Positions 44,847-55,953 of a DNA stretch of 64,000 nucleotides are shown piece after piece. Origin of the DNA: Stenogyne calaminthoides (taxonomy: Eukaryota; Streptophyta; Magnoliopsida; Lamiales; Lamiaceae). A program made the translations under genes and the position numbers. The DNA lies in the NCBI GenBank assembly GCA_037126765.1, contig JBBCBC010000025.1, forward strand, positions 14,440,175 to 14,504,174, read 5' to 3'. Under the pieces are notes generated by a model, which made no database searches, was not told the DNA's origin, and saw only the letters and a program-made list of their open reading frames with translations. Position 1 is the stretch's first letter, and every line of letters begins with the position of its first letter.

Positions 44847-45221
44847 TGTTGTGGGAAGAAGAAAACTAAAAAGTAGAGACGATGGGAATTACAGCGAGCG
44901 ACGAAGGGGCTAGGTCATCTGGAATTTCAATGAGCGATGATGGGGGCTAGGTCATGCAGGGGTTCACTTAATTGGGAGAGAGAGACTACAAGGATGAGAG
45001 CCCTTTAAATAGAACAGTAGAGCTGTGATTTCCGGCTAGTCAGCCATAATTTCCGATGATGGAAAAGGTAAATTGAGAGAGAGAGAGAGAGACTGCACAG
45101 ATTAGGGTTGAGCAAACGTGAAAGATGGATACATGGGTCAAAGCCACTCAATATGGGCCATCAGATGTAATTGGGCAAAGAAGCCTCTCCCACAAGAGTG
45201 GGGCTAAACAAAGGCCCAACA
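44847..45221 (-). repeat. Copia LTR, 375 bp
   Basis: On the minus strand it begins TGTTGGGCC after a polypurine tract and ends CCCACAACA. It contains CTATTTAAAGGGC as a TATA candidate and CT-microsatellites. The U3 part matches the inverted copy at 49706-49973. The gag ATG follows immediately with no PBS in between, which is unusual. Confidence 0.7.
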
Positions 45222-45236
45222 TTTCTCCACCTCTTT
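45222..45236 (-). other. Polypurine tract of Copia element
   Basis: CAAAGAGGTGGAGAAA on the minus strand precedes TGTTGGGCC. The identical tract is present on + at 49690-49705. Confidence 0.75.
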
Positions 45237-45497
45237 GGTCTATACCCATTTAATCGTCATTCATATGGATAATCTGAGGACTTAATTTCATCACTACCCG
45301 TAAAACCTGCACAAGCAACAAACATGTTAGTAGAATAGGTCCCAACAAACCTGTACAACAAAACACATAAGTTAAATGCAGGTTTTATACACTTTAGGCA
45401 CATAATAGAGACAGTAATAAGTGCTGAAAAATACTGACCCTATCCTCAAACACACAACAAACAGATGATATTAATCAATCGAATCAAAATTTAAAAG

Positions 45498-46220
45498 TCA
45501 CATGCAAGTTTTAAATTTATCCAGATTTAAACATTTAGTTCCCATGTCAGAAGGATTCTTTTCAGAAGTAATTTTTACAAGCTCAATTATGCATTTTTCA
45601 ATGATATCACGAATGAAATGAAATCTAACATCAATATGCTTAGTTCTATCATGAAAAACAGGATTTTTGCAAATTGAATGGCAGATTTTCTGTCAGAATA
45701 CACAACTAATTTCTCCTTAAGAAAACTAATTTCAGCGATAAGACCTTTTAACGAGATAGCCTCTTTTACAACTTCAGTGATAGCAACATGCTCAGATTCA
45801 GTGGTGGACTGAGCAACAACATGTTGTAATTGAAATTTTCAACTAATACAAGAATCACACAAGGTAAAAACATAAGAAGTAGTTGATTTTCTATTATCTC
45901 TATCATTGGCATAATTTGCATCCACATAGCCAACTACATTAACATCATTAACAAATCTGAAAAATTTAAGACCAACATTTGTTGTACCTTTCAAATACCT
46001 TAGAAGCCAGTTCATGGCCTCCCAATGAGTCTTACCTGGATTTGACATATATCGGCTCAAACAAATTATGGCATAAGCAACATCAGATCTAGTACTCACC
46101 ATTAAATACATAACAGAACCCACAACATTTGAATAAGACACGTTTTTCATAGCATCAATTTCAGAATCAGTATTGGGGCATTGATCCTTACTTAGCACAA
46201 AATGAGCAGCTTGAGGCACA
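45498..46220 (-). pseudogene. Copia RNase H
   Basis: PQAAHFVLSKDQCPNTDSE begins the block at 46219. VGSVMYLMVSTRSDVAYAI, LLRYLKGTTNVGL and the Asp in VGYVDANYANDRDN follow. Below 45839 the frame changes: TTESEHVAITEVVKEA carries the Glu and VVYSDRKSA the Asp. The tail is KITSEKNPSDMGTKCL, with TGA at 45498-45500. Confidence 0.85.
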
Positions 46221-46230
46221 CTAATAGGTT
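46221..46230. repeat. 10-bp target-site duplication, left copy
   Basis: CTAATAGGTT, identical to 47795-47804. Removing the insert and one copy restores a continuous Copia polyprotein region (STKPI|SVPQAAHF). Confidence 0.85.
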
Positions 46231-47794
46231 GAGATAATTACTACTGGATTCCAAATTTGAAAAAATATTACTACTAGGTTCCAATCTTTTTTGGTATTAA
46301 TAGTAGATTCCAAATTGAATATTATGACATTATTACCCCTTTACTCAATACAATTTTTTTTTAATTAAATTACTCAATCCACTATATATAACACTCCACC
46401 CAAAACCCATCATTTGTCATTTCTCTCTCTCCGCGAAATATACTAAAAAATATACCCAAAATTCAACCACCATCTCCAGCCGCCCCCTCCCCCTCTCTCT
46501 CTCTCTGCAAAATATACCCAAAATCACCACCACCATCTCCAGCCGCCCGCCGCCCTCTCCCCCTCTCTCCACCACTACCCAAATTCAAACCCCAAATTTG
46601 CAAATGTGAAGAAGAGACAGCGCGACAAGAGCCGCCGCCGGTGACGCTATGTGAGGCGACAGACCCGGCCCGATAGTCGTGCAGTCGAGGAAGCTTAGAG
46701 CCGCCGATGGTGCAGGTGAGTCGGATGGATCTGTGTTTGTGTGCTTACAGAGACATATTTTCGGATCTGTTCGGAGTTGTGGAGATGAGCGAAGTGGTGG
46801 GGATGACGAGGAAGGGAGAATTAAATGTCCATAGGATCGATTTAAATGTCCATTAGAGAGCAGATCTGTTCAAAGTTAAAAAAATCTGAGCATTTTGGTT
46901 GTTTTTTAATTTTTTGAATTAAGCAAAACTGAGGATTTTGGATTTTTGTTTGAAAATTGTTTTGTTTTTACTTAATCCAGTGTCGTGGTTGCTGCTAGTG
47001 TGCTGGAAGGCTTGTGTTTTGTATTTGGATTTTTATTTTGTTAATTTTTGGTGTATGTATTTTCAATTTTTTTTAATTGTTTTGGGATTTTTTGTACTTA
47101 TATGAGAAGGTTATAGACGATGGGTGGTCATATTGAAGAAATTTGATGGTGCTTCGTTCTTGAGTTTCTTGATTGTTGGCTTATTTGAAAATTTTAAGAT
47201 GCTGAAAATGCAAATTTGAAGATGGAGGAAGAAGATAAAGATGGATCTGCTAAATTTTTGGATTTTTTTTTTCAAATTTACATGCATATAATGCGTATTA
47301 TGCGGATGCGTATATTTGACGATATGCGACGATGATATATAGATCGTACGCCAAAAAAAAGGCGAAAAAATATGTAAATTTCTTCAGGATTTCGATGAGA
47401 ATATGTATTTTTTTTTAAATATGTAAAATTTAGTATTTAATCGATTTTAGATATGAAATTCTAAATGTGTATACATTACATAATCCTATTTGATATTATA
47501 ATCTTATTTTAAATAAAGAAAAATATCCAAAAATTATCAACAACTCTCTTATTGTACAATAGATATAAAAAAATTAGGAATAAATAAAAAAAAAAAATGC
47601 CTATGAAATAAAATATGAATAAATAAAAAAAAGATATAAAATAGGAGTAAAAAAGAAAAAAAAGTAGTAGTAAAAAATTTCATTAAGGGCATTTATGTAA
47701 TCCAACTGTGTTTTGAAACCTTATAGTAATGTTTTAAAAAGTTGGAACTTATTTGCAATAAAATCGGTCAAATGAAACCAAAAATTCATCCACT
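46231..47794. mobile_element. Non-autonomous MULE-like insertion carrying gene-like DNA
   Basis: A 1564-bp insertion flanked by a perfect 10-bp duplication, the size made by Mutator-like transposases. Near the ends is a diverged inverted pair: TTCCAAATTTGAAAAAATAT on the left and, in complement, TTCCAACTTTTTAAAACAT on the right, each with TACTA-GGTTCCAA / TATAAGGTTTCAA. ATTATTACCCCTTT and AAGGGCATTTATGTAAT also mirror each other. The interior has no transposase. It holds a TATA box, a C-rich leader and a possible short exon (46383-46720), consistent with a captured host promoter. Confidence 0.65.
46383..46720 (+). promoter_or_regulatory. Captured promoter/leader-like segment
   Basis: TATATATAA at 46383, then a C/T-rich leader with a 63-bp tandem duplication (46445-46507 and 46508-46570, each containing CATCTCCAGCCGCC), then a GC-rich stretch with an ATG at 46707 and GTGCAG|GTGAGT, a strong donor, at 46715/46716. 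The downstream DNA is AT-rich with no clear acceptor exon. The source gene is not identified. Confidence 0.45.
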
Positions 47795-47804
47795 CTAATA
47801 GGTT
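47795..47804. repeat. 10-bp target-site duplication, right copy
   Basis: CTAATAGGTT, identical to 46221-46230. Confidence 0.85.
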
Positions 47805-48453
47805 TAGTAGAAGACATGGAAAACCTTTTTAACACTTTTTCCACATAAGAAACCTAATTTAACAGCAAATTATGCAACTTTCCATCTCTATTAATGTTCA
47901 TGCCAAGTATTTTCTTTGCATCCCCAAGATCCTTCATTTCAAAGTTATCACATAAACTCTTTTGAACATGCTCAATTGTCTTTATGTTAGTACTTACTAA
48001 AACCATATCATCCACGTAAATGAGCAGAAAGAAAGGAATATTGGCATCATCTTTGAAGTATAAACAATGATCATAAGCACTTCTTTTAAAATTCAAAGAC
48101 ATCATGCAAGAATCAAACCTCTTATTCTATTGTCTAGGAGACTGTTTTAGGTCATAAAGAGATTTTTTAAGCAGGCAAACATGATTTGAGAATTTAGGAT
48201 CAATAAAACCTTCAGGCTGCTTCATATAGATATTTTTATCCAAATCACCATACAAAAAAGCAGTTTTAACATCCATTTGTTTCAATTCCCAATTGAAATG
48301 GGCAACCAAAGCAAGCATAATTCGCACAGTTGTAAATTTCACCACAGGAGCAAATATCTCATTATAATCTACCCTCTCTTTTTGAGTAAATCCCTTAGCC
48401 ACTAACCTAGCTTTGTATCTGATTTTATCAACTTCATTCTTGATTTTAAACAA
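47805..48453 (-). pseudogene. Copia reverse transcriptase
   Basis: 48127-48453 is open: KARLVAKGFTQKE, FAPVVKFTTVRIMLA, KQMDVKTAFLYG (first Asp), IYMKQPEGF and LYDLKQSPRQ, then a stop. 47854-48105 continues with DHCLYFKDD, the catalytic IYVDDMVLVSTN and EMKDLGDAKKILGM. RT is nearly complete apart from the stops near 48126 and 47853. Confidence 0.9.
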
Positions 48454-49331
48454 TCATTTGCAATCAACAATGAGCAATTAGCAGGTTTAGGAACAAGAAT
48501 CCAAGTATTGTTAACATGCAAAGACTTCATTTCATCATTCATTGCATTAATCCATTCACTAGATTTATCAGATTTTAAAGTTTCCCTGTAGGTTTTAGGC
48601 TCATTATCATTTAACTCAAAAACTTGAAATGCACGAGTATCCATATAATAGTCATCAAATCTTAAGGGCCTTCTAATAGACCTTCTAGGTCTATTATTGG
48701 CTCCACCTTGCAAATTATCATCATTCACATTCTCAAGATTATCAGGCACATTATTAAACTCATTTTCAGCAATTTCATTTTTATGCTCATCTTCATTCTC
48801 ATCACTATCAGTCTCAAGTTTGGGCACATCATGCTCCACCTCATTAGGAGTATTCTAAAAATTATGTAAAGGCATAGAGGCAGGTAAGCAAGGAAAATCA
48901 TGCTCATTAAAAGTAACATCTCTACTTATGATAACCTTGTAACCATGCTCATCAATATACCACAATCTATAACCTTTCACACCATCAGAATAACCAAGAA
49001 AGACACACTTTTTAGCACGAGGTTCGAAGTTTATCTAGTTTTTTATGAACAAAAGCAGCACAATCAAACACTTTGAGGTTAAACAAGTTAATTTTCTTAC
49101 CATAGAAAACCTGCTCAGGACATTTTCCATTCAAAGGCACAGAAGGGGATCTATTTATCAAATAAATAGCAGTGCAAACAACTTCACCCCAAAACTTTTT
49201 ACAAAGACCACAAGTAGCAAGCATGTTTCTAACTCTTTCTATTATAGTACGATTCATTCTTTCCACAACCCCATTTTGTTGAGGGTTATAAGGAACATTA
49301 TTATGCCTTTGAATACCAGATTTAGCACAAA
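48402..49331 (-). pseudogene. Copia integrase end and spacer to RT
   Basis: From the right: CAKSGIQRHN and NPQQNGVVERMNRT, which carries the catalytic Glu, then FWGEVVCTAIYLINRSPS and GKCPEQVFYGKK. FLGYSDGVKGYRLW near 48980 is in a shifted frame. The Asp/Glu/Asn-rich spacer lies in 48402-48839 and ends in the first RT motif WINAMNDEMKSLHVNNTW. The N-terminal half of the integrase, with two catalytic Asp, is lost at 49331. Confidence 0.88.
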
Positions 49332-50145
49332 AGACATAATTGAGCTTGTAAAAATTACTTCTGAAAAGAATCCTTCTGACATGGGAACTAAATGTTTAAA
49401 TCTGGATAAATTTAAAACTTGCATCAAACTTTTGAATTTTGATTCGATTGATTAATAACATATGTTTGTTGTGTGTTTGGGGATATGGTAAGTATTTTTC
49501 TACACTTATTACTTCCTCTATTATGTGCCTAAAGTGTATAAAACCCGCATTTAACTTATGTGTTTTGTTGTACAGGTTTGCTAGGACCTGTTCTACTAAC
49601 ATGTTTGTTTGCTTGTGCAGGTTTTACGGATAGTGATGAAATTAAGTTCTCAGATTATCCATATGAGTGATGATGAAATGGGAATGGACCAAAGAGGTGG
49701 AGAAATGTTGGGCCTTTGTTTAGCCCCACTCTGGTGGGAGAGGCTTCTTGGCCCAATTACATCTGATGGCCCATATTGAGTGGCTTTGGCCCATATATCC
49801 ATCTTTCACGTTTGTTCAACCCTAATATGTGCAACCTCTCTCTCTCTCTCAATTTATCCGTTAGAGCTTTGATTTACTTACCTTTTCCATCATCAAAAAT
49901 TATGGCTGACTCGCCGGAAATTACGTCTCTACTGTTCTATTTAAAGGGCTCTCATCCTTGTAGCAAAGTGTGGTTTTCATTACAGTCTTCTGAGGCTGTA
50001 AGAAGGGGATTAAAAGAGAGAGTGCTACCAAGAAGAGGGTTAAGTAATCGGAAGACCTTGAAGTCGTTCCTATTTCATCGTGTGACATCTCATCACTGGG
50101 ATCTTGAGGCGTCTGAACCCGGGTTATCTCTTTCCTTTTGATTTT
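49332..50145 (+). mobile_element. Inverted second copy: Copia RNase H end, PPT and 3' LTR
   Basis: This is the reverse complement of 44986-45592 over its first ~640 bases: IIELVKITSEKNPSDMG and CLNLDKFKTC, non-coding 3' region, polypurine tract 49690-49705 and LTR start TGTTGGGCC at 49706. Past 49973 the two copies differ; this one continues into sequence with an open frame (49776-50141) that has no recognisable protein, so the LTR end here is uncertain. Confidence 0.75.
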
Positions 50146-50950
50146 TTCTCTTTCGTATTATTTGATTTTCCACCGCCTTAATAGGCTTATATTTATAACA
50201 TTAACTTAATCAATTATCAAACTTAAATACGAAATTGAAAAAATTAATGTTTACATTAATCATGTTTTTTATTTCATTTTGTGATATAATTGACACCAAT
50301 TTATGTTTATATTAATGGTATATTTTTAATATTAATCAATACTATAATATAATTGACACCAATAATTTCGTAATTAATTAAATTAAAATATAAATTTATT
50401 GATATCACAATCGTCTCATTTAATAAATATGGAATTATGTTATAATTAGCTTAAATCATCCGTGATTTGCTTGTTGTTATAATCACACAATGTTCAATTA
50501 ATTTGACTTATCTATAGAGTGGGTCTCTTGTACACCCAAATGCACCGTGCACTAATGCAACAAAATGACTCATTTAAAAAAAATACTTGACCCACTGAAT
50601 ATATTAGACATGTTTTGTGGATATATGGGTAGGGTTAAGGCGAGTGCACGGATCTTAAATCCGTGCACCAGTTGCACATGAGACTTTGTCCTGTATTAAA
50701 TGTTGTGCAAATTTAAAAATTATGAATAAAAATCAGTTGAATTAGATTGACGAAATTAAAGATCATATTAATGGTACTGATGTTTCCTTTTTTGTTTTGA
50801 ATTAATTTTGTCAACGCAATCAATAATTTCTATATTAAAATTTACAATTTTTTTGGCAAATTTGTTAAGTATTAATTTTGTATATACAATTTGATCATTT
50901 AAATGAAGATATACCCATTGATTAATAATTTGATATTAATGTATAATAAG
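50146..50950. other. AT-rich non-coding DNA, possible small MITE
   Basis: No gene. At about 50516-50690 GTCTCTTGTACACCCAAATGC and, in complement at the right, GTCTCATGTGCAACTGG form imperfect inverted ends, with GCACGGATCTTAAATCCGTGC (a small palindrome) near the right end. This could be a degraded MITE. Confidence 0.4.
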
Positions 50951-52585
50951 TGTTGGGATATTTTAGTTTTGATGAATTATGCCAAAACATTATCAACTTG
51001 TGTTATTTAAACTAATCTACAGATAACAAGTTGAGGGGGAACGAGAGAACAAGTTAAGGGGAAACTCACGGAATCAGACGAAGATGATCGAGATCAGATG
51101 AGGCTGCAGACGAGGCTGATCGAGAACAGATGAGTAGGATGAGTTCCGAGTTAATTGACGAGCTGTGCAAAATCAGAAGAAGAAAAGCTAAGACAGCTGA
51201 TCAGAAGAAGGAAAGTTACCTGATTAGATGACCAGACAAGCTGATCAGAACATAACTGACCAGAAGATCAGAAGAGAAGGTTGATGATTAGAAGAGGAGC
51301 AGATAAGACTGATCGAGATCAGACGTGATCGAGATTAGATGAGATAACCTGATGCAACTGACCTAAAATGCTAAACTAATAAGCTAACCTGATATGCTGA
51401 TCAGATCAGGCGAGAAGAAATCAAATATCAAAAAACCAGAAATCTGCATACCAGATCAGGCGACCAAATCAGAAGACAAGAGTCAGAATATCTGAACAGT
51501 AAACACAGGCGTACTGATCTGATGTCACCTAAAGATAAGTCATCTGAAGATATGTTCACTGAGAATCAGAATACTGGTCAGATAACCTGAGTGCAAGTGA
51601 CCTGAGGGTCAGATTGTCTGAAGTCAGAAGAGCTGAACTCAGTTAGCCTGAGTGTCTGTATGCCTGATCAGACAAGGTCCGCTGAAGAGAAGTCTGTTGA
51701 ATCAAGCATCCTGAAGACTCAGGGAATCCTGAAGAACTCAGAAGAATCCTGAAGATTATAGCCATTAGATTCAGCTGACGTGGACCAATGATAGGAAGAC
51801 AACAAGCTTGAAAAAGCTGCAAAAAGCCACAAAATAGTATGGATTTGAATGTGACTCCATCCAACGGTAACATTCAAATCCACACTATAAATACAAGTTC
51901 TTCCATCAAATTAAGTGTGAGAAATGTGTGATCCATCAAGCTTCAAAGCCAAATCATCTAGCATTTCCACCATAGAACACTGAGCAAGAAATACATGCAT
52001 ATATTCAAAAGTGTTCTACCCTAGATCTAAGCACAAAATGTCATATCCTAAGCTTAGAAAGATTTTCCCATCCTTAGCATCAAGGCTAAACAAATGTAAG
52101 GGAAAATCTCACCCTAGTTGGACACCAAACAATCTTATACCCAAACCCAAAAGTTAGGTTGAGTTTGTTAAGCAAGAAATTTAAGTTAGTTGGACTAGCT
52201 TACTTTCTGGGTGCGAGTGAGAACTCGTGAAACATCTAAGCAATCCCGAAAGGGAGGGCAGACAATCCAGTGAGGGAGATAAGTCCTGTGAGAGTGAGAA
52301 CTTGTTAAACATCTGTATTGTGTTGGACTAACACATAAAACTAAGTCCAATTGGTTATGTTGGTGCCCCTGCTGATAGGGAAGAGTGGATGTAGGAGTTG
52401 GACTCCGAACCACTATAAAATCGTGTGTTCTTTACTGCTTTATGTTCTTACTTGTCATATGCATTTGATTATTAAGCAAAACACATCGGTTAAAAAATAA
52501 ATTGGTATCACTGTTTCCTCACCCCTATGTTTTATATGCATTACATGATTTTTACACATTTCATGGGTTTTTCACGGGACCAACA
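50951..52585 (+). mobile_element. Solo LTR of the SIRE-like element
   Basis: 1635 bp from TGTTGGGATATTTTAG to CGGGACCAACA with no internal region. The last ~700 bases match 32672-33457. TATAAATA is at 51886-51893, with a 13-base inverted repeat just upstream. GATCAG and TGATCAG are abundant from 51060 to 51670. The flanks (ATAAG left, ATTAATAAG right) do not give a clean 5-bp duplication. Solo LTRs arise by recombination between the two LTRs of one element. Confidence 0.85.
51840..51894. promoter_or_regulatory. Hairpin next to TATA box in SIRE LTR
   Basis: TGGATTTGAATGT (51840-51852) and ACATTCAAATCCA (51870-51882) are perfect inverted copies with a 17-base loop. The TATA box CTATAAATAC starts three bases later at 51885. 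The position suggests a cis-regulatory or protein-binding element. Confidence 0.6.
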
Positions 52586-53658
52586 ATTAATAAGTAATAA
52601 CATGTGTATAAAGTAAAACTTAAAATGAAAATATACCAATGATTCTGTAGTTAATGCATTAAATTATTAAGGAATGTATTATTTTAAGTATACACACATT
52701 GCTTGTTTTAATTGGAGTAAATTTAATAAATAGAAATCTTGGATGAACGAAATACTGAAATAGTTAGATAGACAGAATAATGGAATTTATCAAAAAAAAT
52801 TCATGGACAAATGTATTGACTATGCCAATATTTGAATCATATTTAAAGAAATAATAATTAAAAAGACGAACATCTGTTACTTACAATAGAAGTAAATCAG
52901 ATCATATTCAATGAAATAATAGTTTAAGAGACAAACATCTGTTACAATAGAATATTCAAAAAATTATAAACATTAAACAAAACTTGATAATATGTCATCC
53001 ACTTCATTGTAGAATTCATTTCATATAATCTTTTCATTCTTCAAAAGCAATATTCTCCATGATAAAAAAATTAATATACTAATACTCTTTTAAAGCTTAA
53101 ACAATAAAATCGTCTTTGTAGATGAAGTCCTCAACTATCCAAACAATGCACTTGCAATGAAAACCCTCGATCATATTTTCCAAATATGTTGATTAAATAA
53201 AACATAATATTAAAAAGAATGGACGAGACCGGAAGAAACATTAGAAAAAAAATTAAAAAACTAATATTCTGAAGAATGTATAATTGTTACCTTAATCCAC
53301 TGAAGAGATCGTAAGTAGACGAATCTACATAAAAGACGACTAAAATTATAAAAACCTGCAAAACATTCTTCAAGCATTATATGATAATAAGAACTTGCAA
53401 AATAGAACAAAAAAAAGTTGAACAAAAAATTGTTAGAGAAGACAATATCAAAAAACAAACATGAGAATATAAAATGGAAGAGAATGAAAGAAGAAAAAAT
53501 GAATATGAGAGATCACAATTTATAGAAAATGGAAGACAAAATCAATAGATGGGATTAAAACAACACACTAAATGAATAAGATTAGAGAGATTTAAAATAG
53601 AGGAATATGATTTTGCCACATCACCTGCCACATCATTTTATAGATTGTTTGCATTATA
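52586..53658. other. AT-rich non-coding DNA
   Basis: I see no coding, RNA or repeat signal that can be supported. An open frame at 53261-53458 (minus) is Phe/Tyr-rich low complexity. Confidence 0.5.
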
Positions 53659-53798
53659 AAGATTATAGAAGTAGTGGGTTACTGTTGGAGAGGTTGATCT
53701 TGGTGGTGGTTCTGTACAAATGGCATATGCCATCTCAGAGTCCGATGCTCCAAAGTTATCCGGTGCAGGAAAATGGAAATGTATCTCTATGTTCACAG
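53659..53798 (+). pseudogene. Apyrase exon A
   Basis: KDYRSS precedes a frameshift near 53680, then VGEVDLGGGSVQMAYAISES, the apyrase-conserved Gly-rich nucleotide-binding loop. A second frameshift near 53775 leads to MYLYVH and a donor CACAG|GTCTCT at 53798/53799. The 5' edge is approximate. Confidence 0.85.
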
Positions 53799-53928
53799 GT
53801 CTCTTCTCTTTTGTTTTTCTTTGGTCTGTCTTTAATTAATGATGATGCATTTTAGTTATCAAGATATTTTGCTGGTTTTATCAATCTTTTTTATCTTTTT
53901 CTGATGTGCTAAAATTTCTTTCTTGCAG

Positions 53929-54013
53929 TTACCTGCATTATGGTTTATTGGCTGCTGGGAGCTGAGATTTTAAAAGTTGATGAAGAATCTGGCAGTCCAT
54001 GTGTATTCACCCT
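53929..54013 (+). pseudogene. Apyrase exon B
   Basis: Acceptor TTTCTTGCAG|TTACC. The split Ser codon joins exon A to YLHYGLLAAG; one extra base then shifts the frame to EILKVDEESGSPC. The family continues past this Cys with ~70 residues that are not found here. Confidence 0.85.
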
Positions 54014-54339
54014 ACTTTACTTGATCAGCCACACTTACATTTTAGTAATGGCTTGTTAAATGGATTCTCCTTTCTCTTCAAGTTTTATAAAAGAGACAAA
54101 TGTGCCAAGTCATTTTCTTGGGATAAGAAATAAACAAATGCTCTAGTAATTGTATGCTTTACTTGTACGCACATGAAATGTACATGGGGGCATCTGGAAT
54201 GGGATGGCCTGAAGAATATGTTTGTTGCTTCATTATTTTTCGATCGATCAAGCTACTGAGGTAAATATTAGTTCCACATTTAGATGCGCTTCACACAGTT
54301 TGCACAAACTGCTTAATTTAATTGATTTTTTAAAAGAAG

Positions 54340-54344
54340 CTTAA
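54340..54344. repeat. Target-site duplication CTTAA, left copy (Reina-like element)
   Basis: CTTAA before the 5' LTR, identical to 59662-59666 after the 3' LTR. Confidence 0.9.
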
Positions 54345-54682
54345 TGATGGGACCACGGTCGCGCCTTCGGTGGACAGCTTTGGTCAAACTTATGAGAGAA
54401 GAAGAAGAAGAAAGAAGTTGGCGGCATGTTAATTTTTTTTTTTTGATTCTTGCCCTTTAATTTTTAGTTCTTGCCTTAATTAGTTTTCGTTCAATTTTGG
54501 TTTCTTTTATGCGCAGCCCATGGGCCTTTTGTTTGCGCCGAACTATTTAGCGTAGGGTTTACTTGCAGATTGGACACATTGAATTTTGATATTGATTTTT
54601 TCCACAGCGAATTGCTGTTTTGCCTAGCGTATTCGTGCAATCATTCGAGTATCTAGGTATCCTCGGTATAGAGGGTTCATCA
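54345..54682 (+). repeat. Reina-like 5' LTR
   Basis: TGATGGGACC to GGGTTCATCA. Matches 59325-59661 with few differences. GAAGAAGAAG length variation and the T-run account for most of them. Confidence 0.93.
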
Positions 54683-54697
54683 ATTGGCACCAGAGCC
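54683..54697 (+). other. Primer-binding site region of Reina-like element
   Basis: ATTGGCACCAGAGCC follows the LTR directly. It resembles the TTGGTATCAGAGC initiator-Met site with a few changes, and immediately precedes the gag ATG at 54698. Confidence 0.7.
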
Positions 54698-55953
54698 ATG
54701 GTGACGAACAAGGAACGGTTCGAAGCCCTGGAATCGTCAATGATGGAGTTATCTATCGCGATGCGCGACTTGCAGCGCCATCGTGGGGACCGTTCAGGGG
54801 GAAGTAGACGTCGGGATAGACGCTCTACTAGGGATGAGGGCTCGCAGCGCTTCCGACGCGGCGAAGAGGAACTCGGGCGATTTGGGGACGCTCGACGGGA
54901 TGAAATCAGGAACGCGGGAAACCGCGCTAATTATGGGAGAACCAGCGACAACAGCGGACGTCGGGGACGACGTGAACGATCTCTTACGCCAGAGAAGGAA
55001 GTCAATCCATTCGGTCACAGACCCGGGCCCTTCCACAGGGACGGTTCTGAATCGGAACAGGGTGAGAAGGAGGAAGACACTGAAGAAGAAGAAGAGGAAT
55101 CTGAAGAGGAATCAGTTCTCAGCAGGCGCACTGAAGTAGCCAAGGACCATCGACCGAAAGGGCCACATATGGAGTTTCCGAAATTCGGGGGCGAAGACGC
55201 GATCAATTGGGTCGATCAGGTCGAGCAGTATTTCGAGTGGCAAGGAACGCGAGTCAAGGATTGCGTTCAAATAGCGTCCTTCTACCTTGAAGGAGAAGCG
55301 CGCCAATGGTGGAGATGGTTTGAACAGGTCAATGACGGGCAGGAAGTGTCATGGGTCGATTTCAAATGGGGTATTTTGAGTCGCTTCGGCACAACCCAAC
55401 ATGTGGACGCTAACGAGTCCATGAGCCGGATTCGTCAATTGGGACCGTTTCGAGATTATTTGAGGGAATTTGAAAAAGCAATGAGTAGGGTGCCACATTG
55501 ATCACCAAGCGCCCTACTTGGTACATTTATGGCGGGATTAAAACCAGATTTAGCCGCAGAACTCAAGTTGTGGAAACCAAAAACGTTGCCCGAAGCAAAG
55601 CAACCAGGAAAGAGGAACAACTCAAGGTCACCCGTAATAATTACGGGTTTAATCGCTCAAACTCAAATTTCCCATGCACGGATCGGGGAAGGGAACACCG
55701 ATTCACCAACAACCCGGCGCCACCATCGGAGCAAATGGAGGAGGGCGACCCAACCCATCAAGACCGGGGCGTTCGTAGGGGAAGGATCCAACTCTCTAAC
55801 GAAGAAATTAATCGACGAAGGCAGAGTGGACAATGCTTTACATGCGATGAGAAATACTCACGGAATCACGTGTGCCCGAATGCAAAAGTAATGAGTTTGA
55901 ATGTCAACAATGTGGTAATCAAAGGCGACAACGAGCCACCGCCCGGTTTATGA
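54698..55953 (+). pseudogene. Chromovirus gag
   Basis: Start ATG at 54698 (GCCATGGTG context). N-terminal coiled-coil-like and Arg/Gly/Asp-rich parts, a Glu-rich acidic tract (~55060-55110), then the gag core: MEFPKFGGEDAINWVDQVEQ and ASFYLEGEARQWWRWFE. A TGA at 55499-55501 interrupts the frame, which resumes in phase with AGLKPDLAAELKLW. The zinc-knuckle equivalent CFTCDEKYSRNHVC near 55840 is in another frame. Confidence 0.9.

Larger units (their letters stand above)
45498..49331 (-). mobile_element. Copia pol region, minus strand, truncated in integrase
   Basis: From right to left: integrase from its Glu motif, spacer, RT, RNase H, polypurine tract and LTR. It is cut at ~49331, where an inverted copy of its own RNase H end begins, and is interrupted by a 1564-bp insertion at 46231-47794. 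Confidence 0.85.

Noticed and set aside
50946..52590. ATAAG as a target duplication of the SIRE solo LTR
   Set aside because: AATAAG is found on the right only four bases away from the LTR end, so the match needs an extra ATTA and is not convincing.
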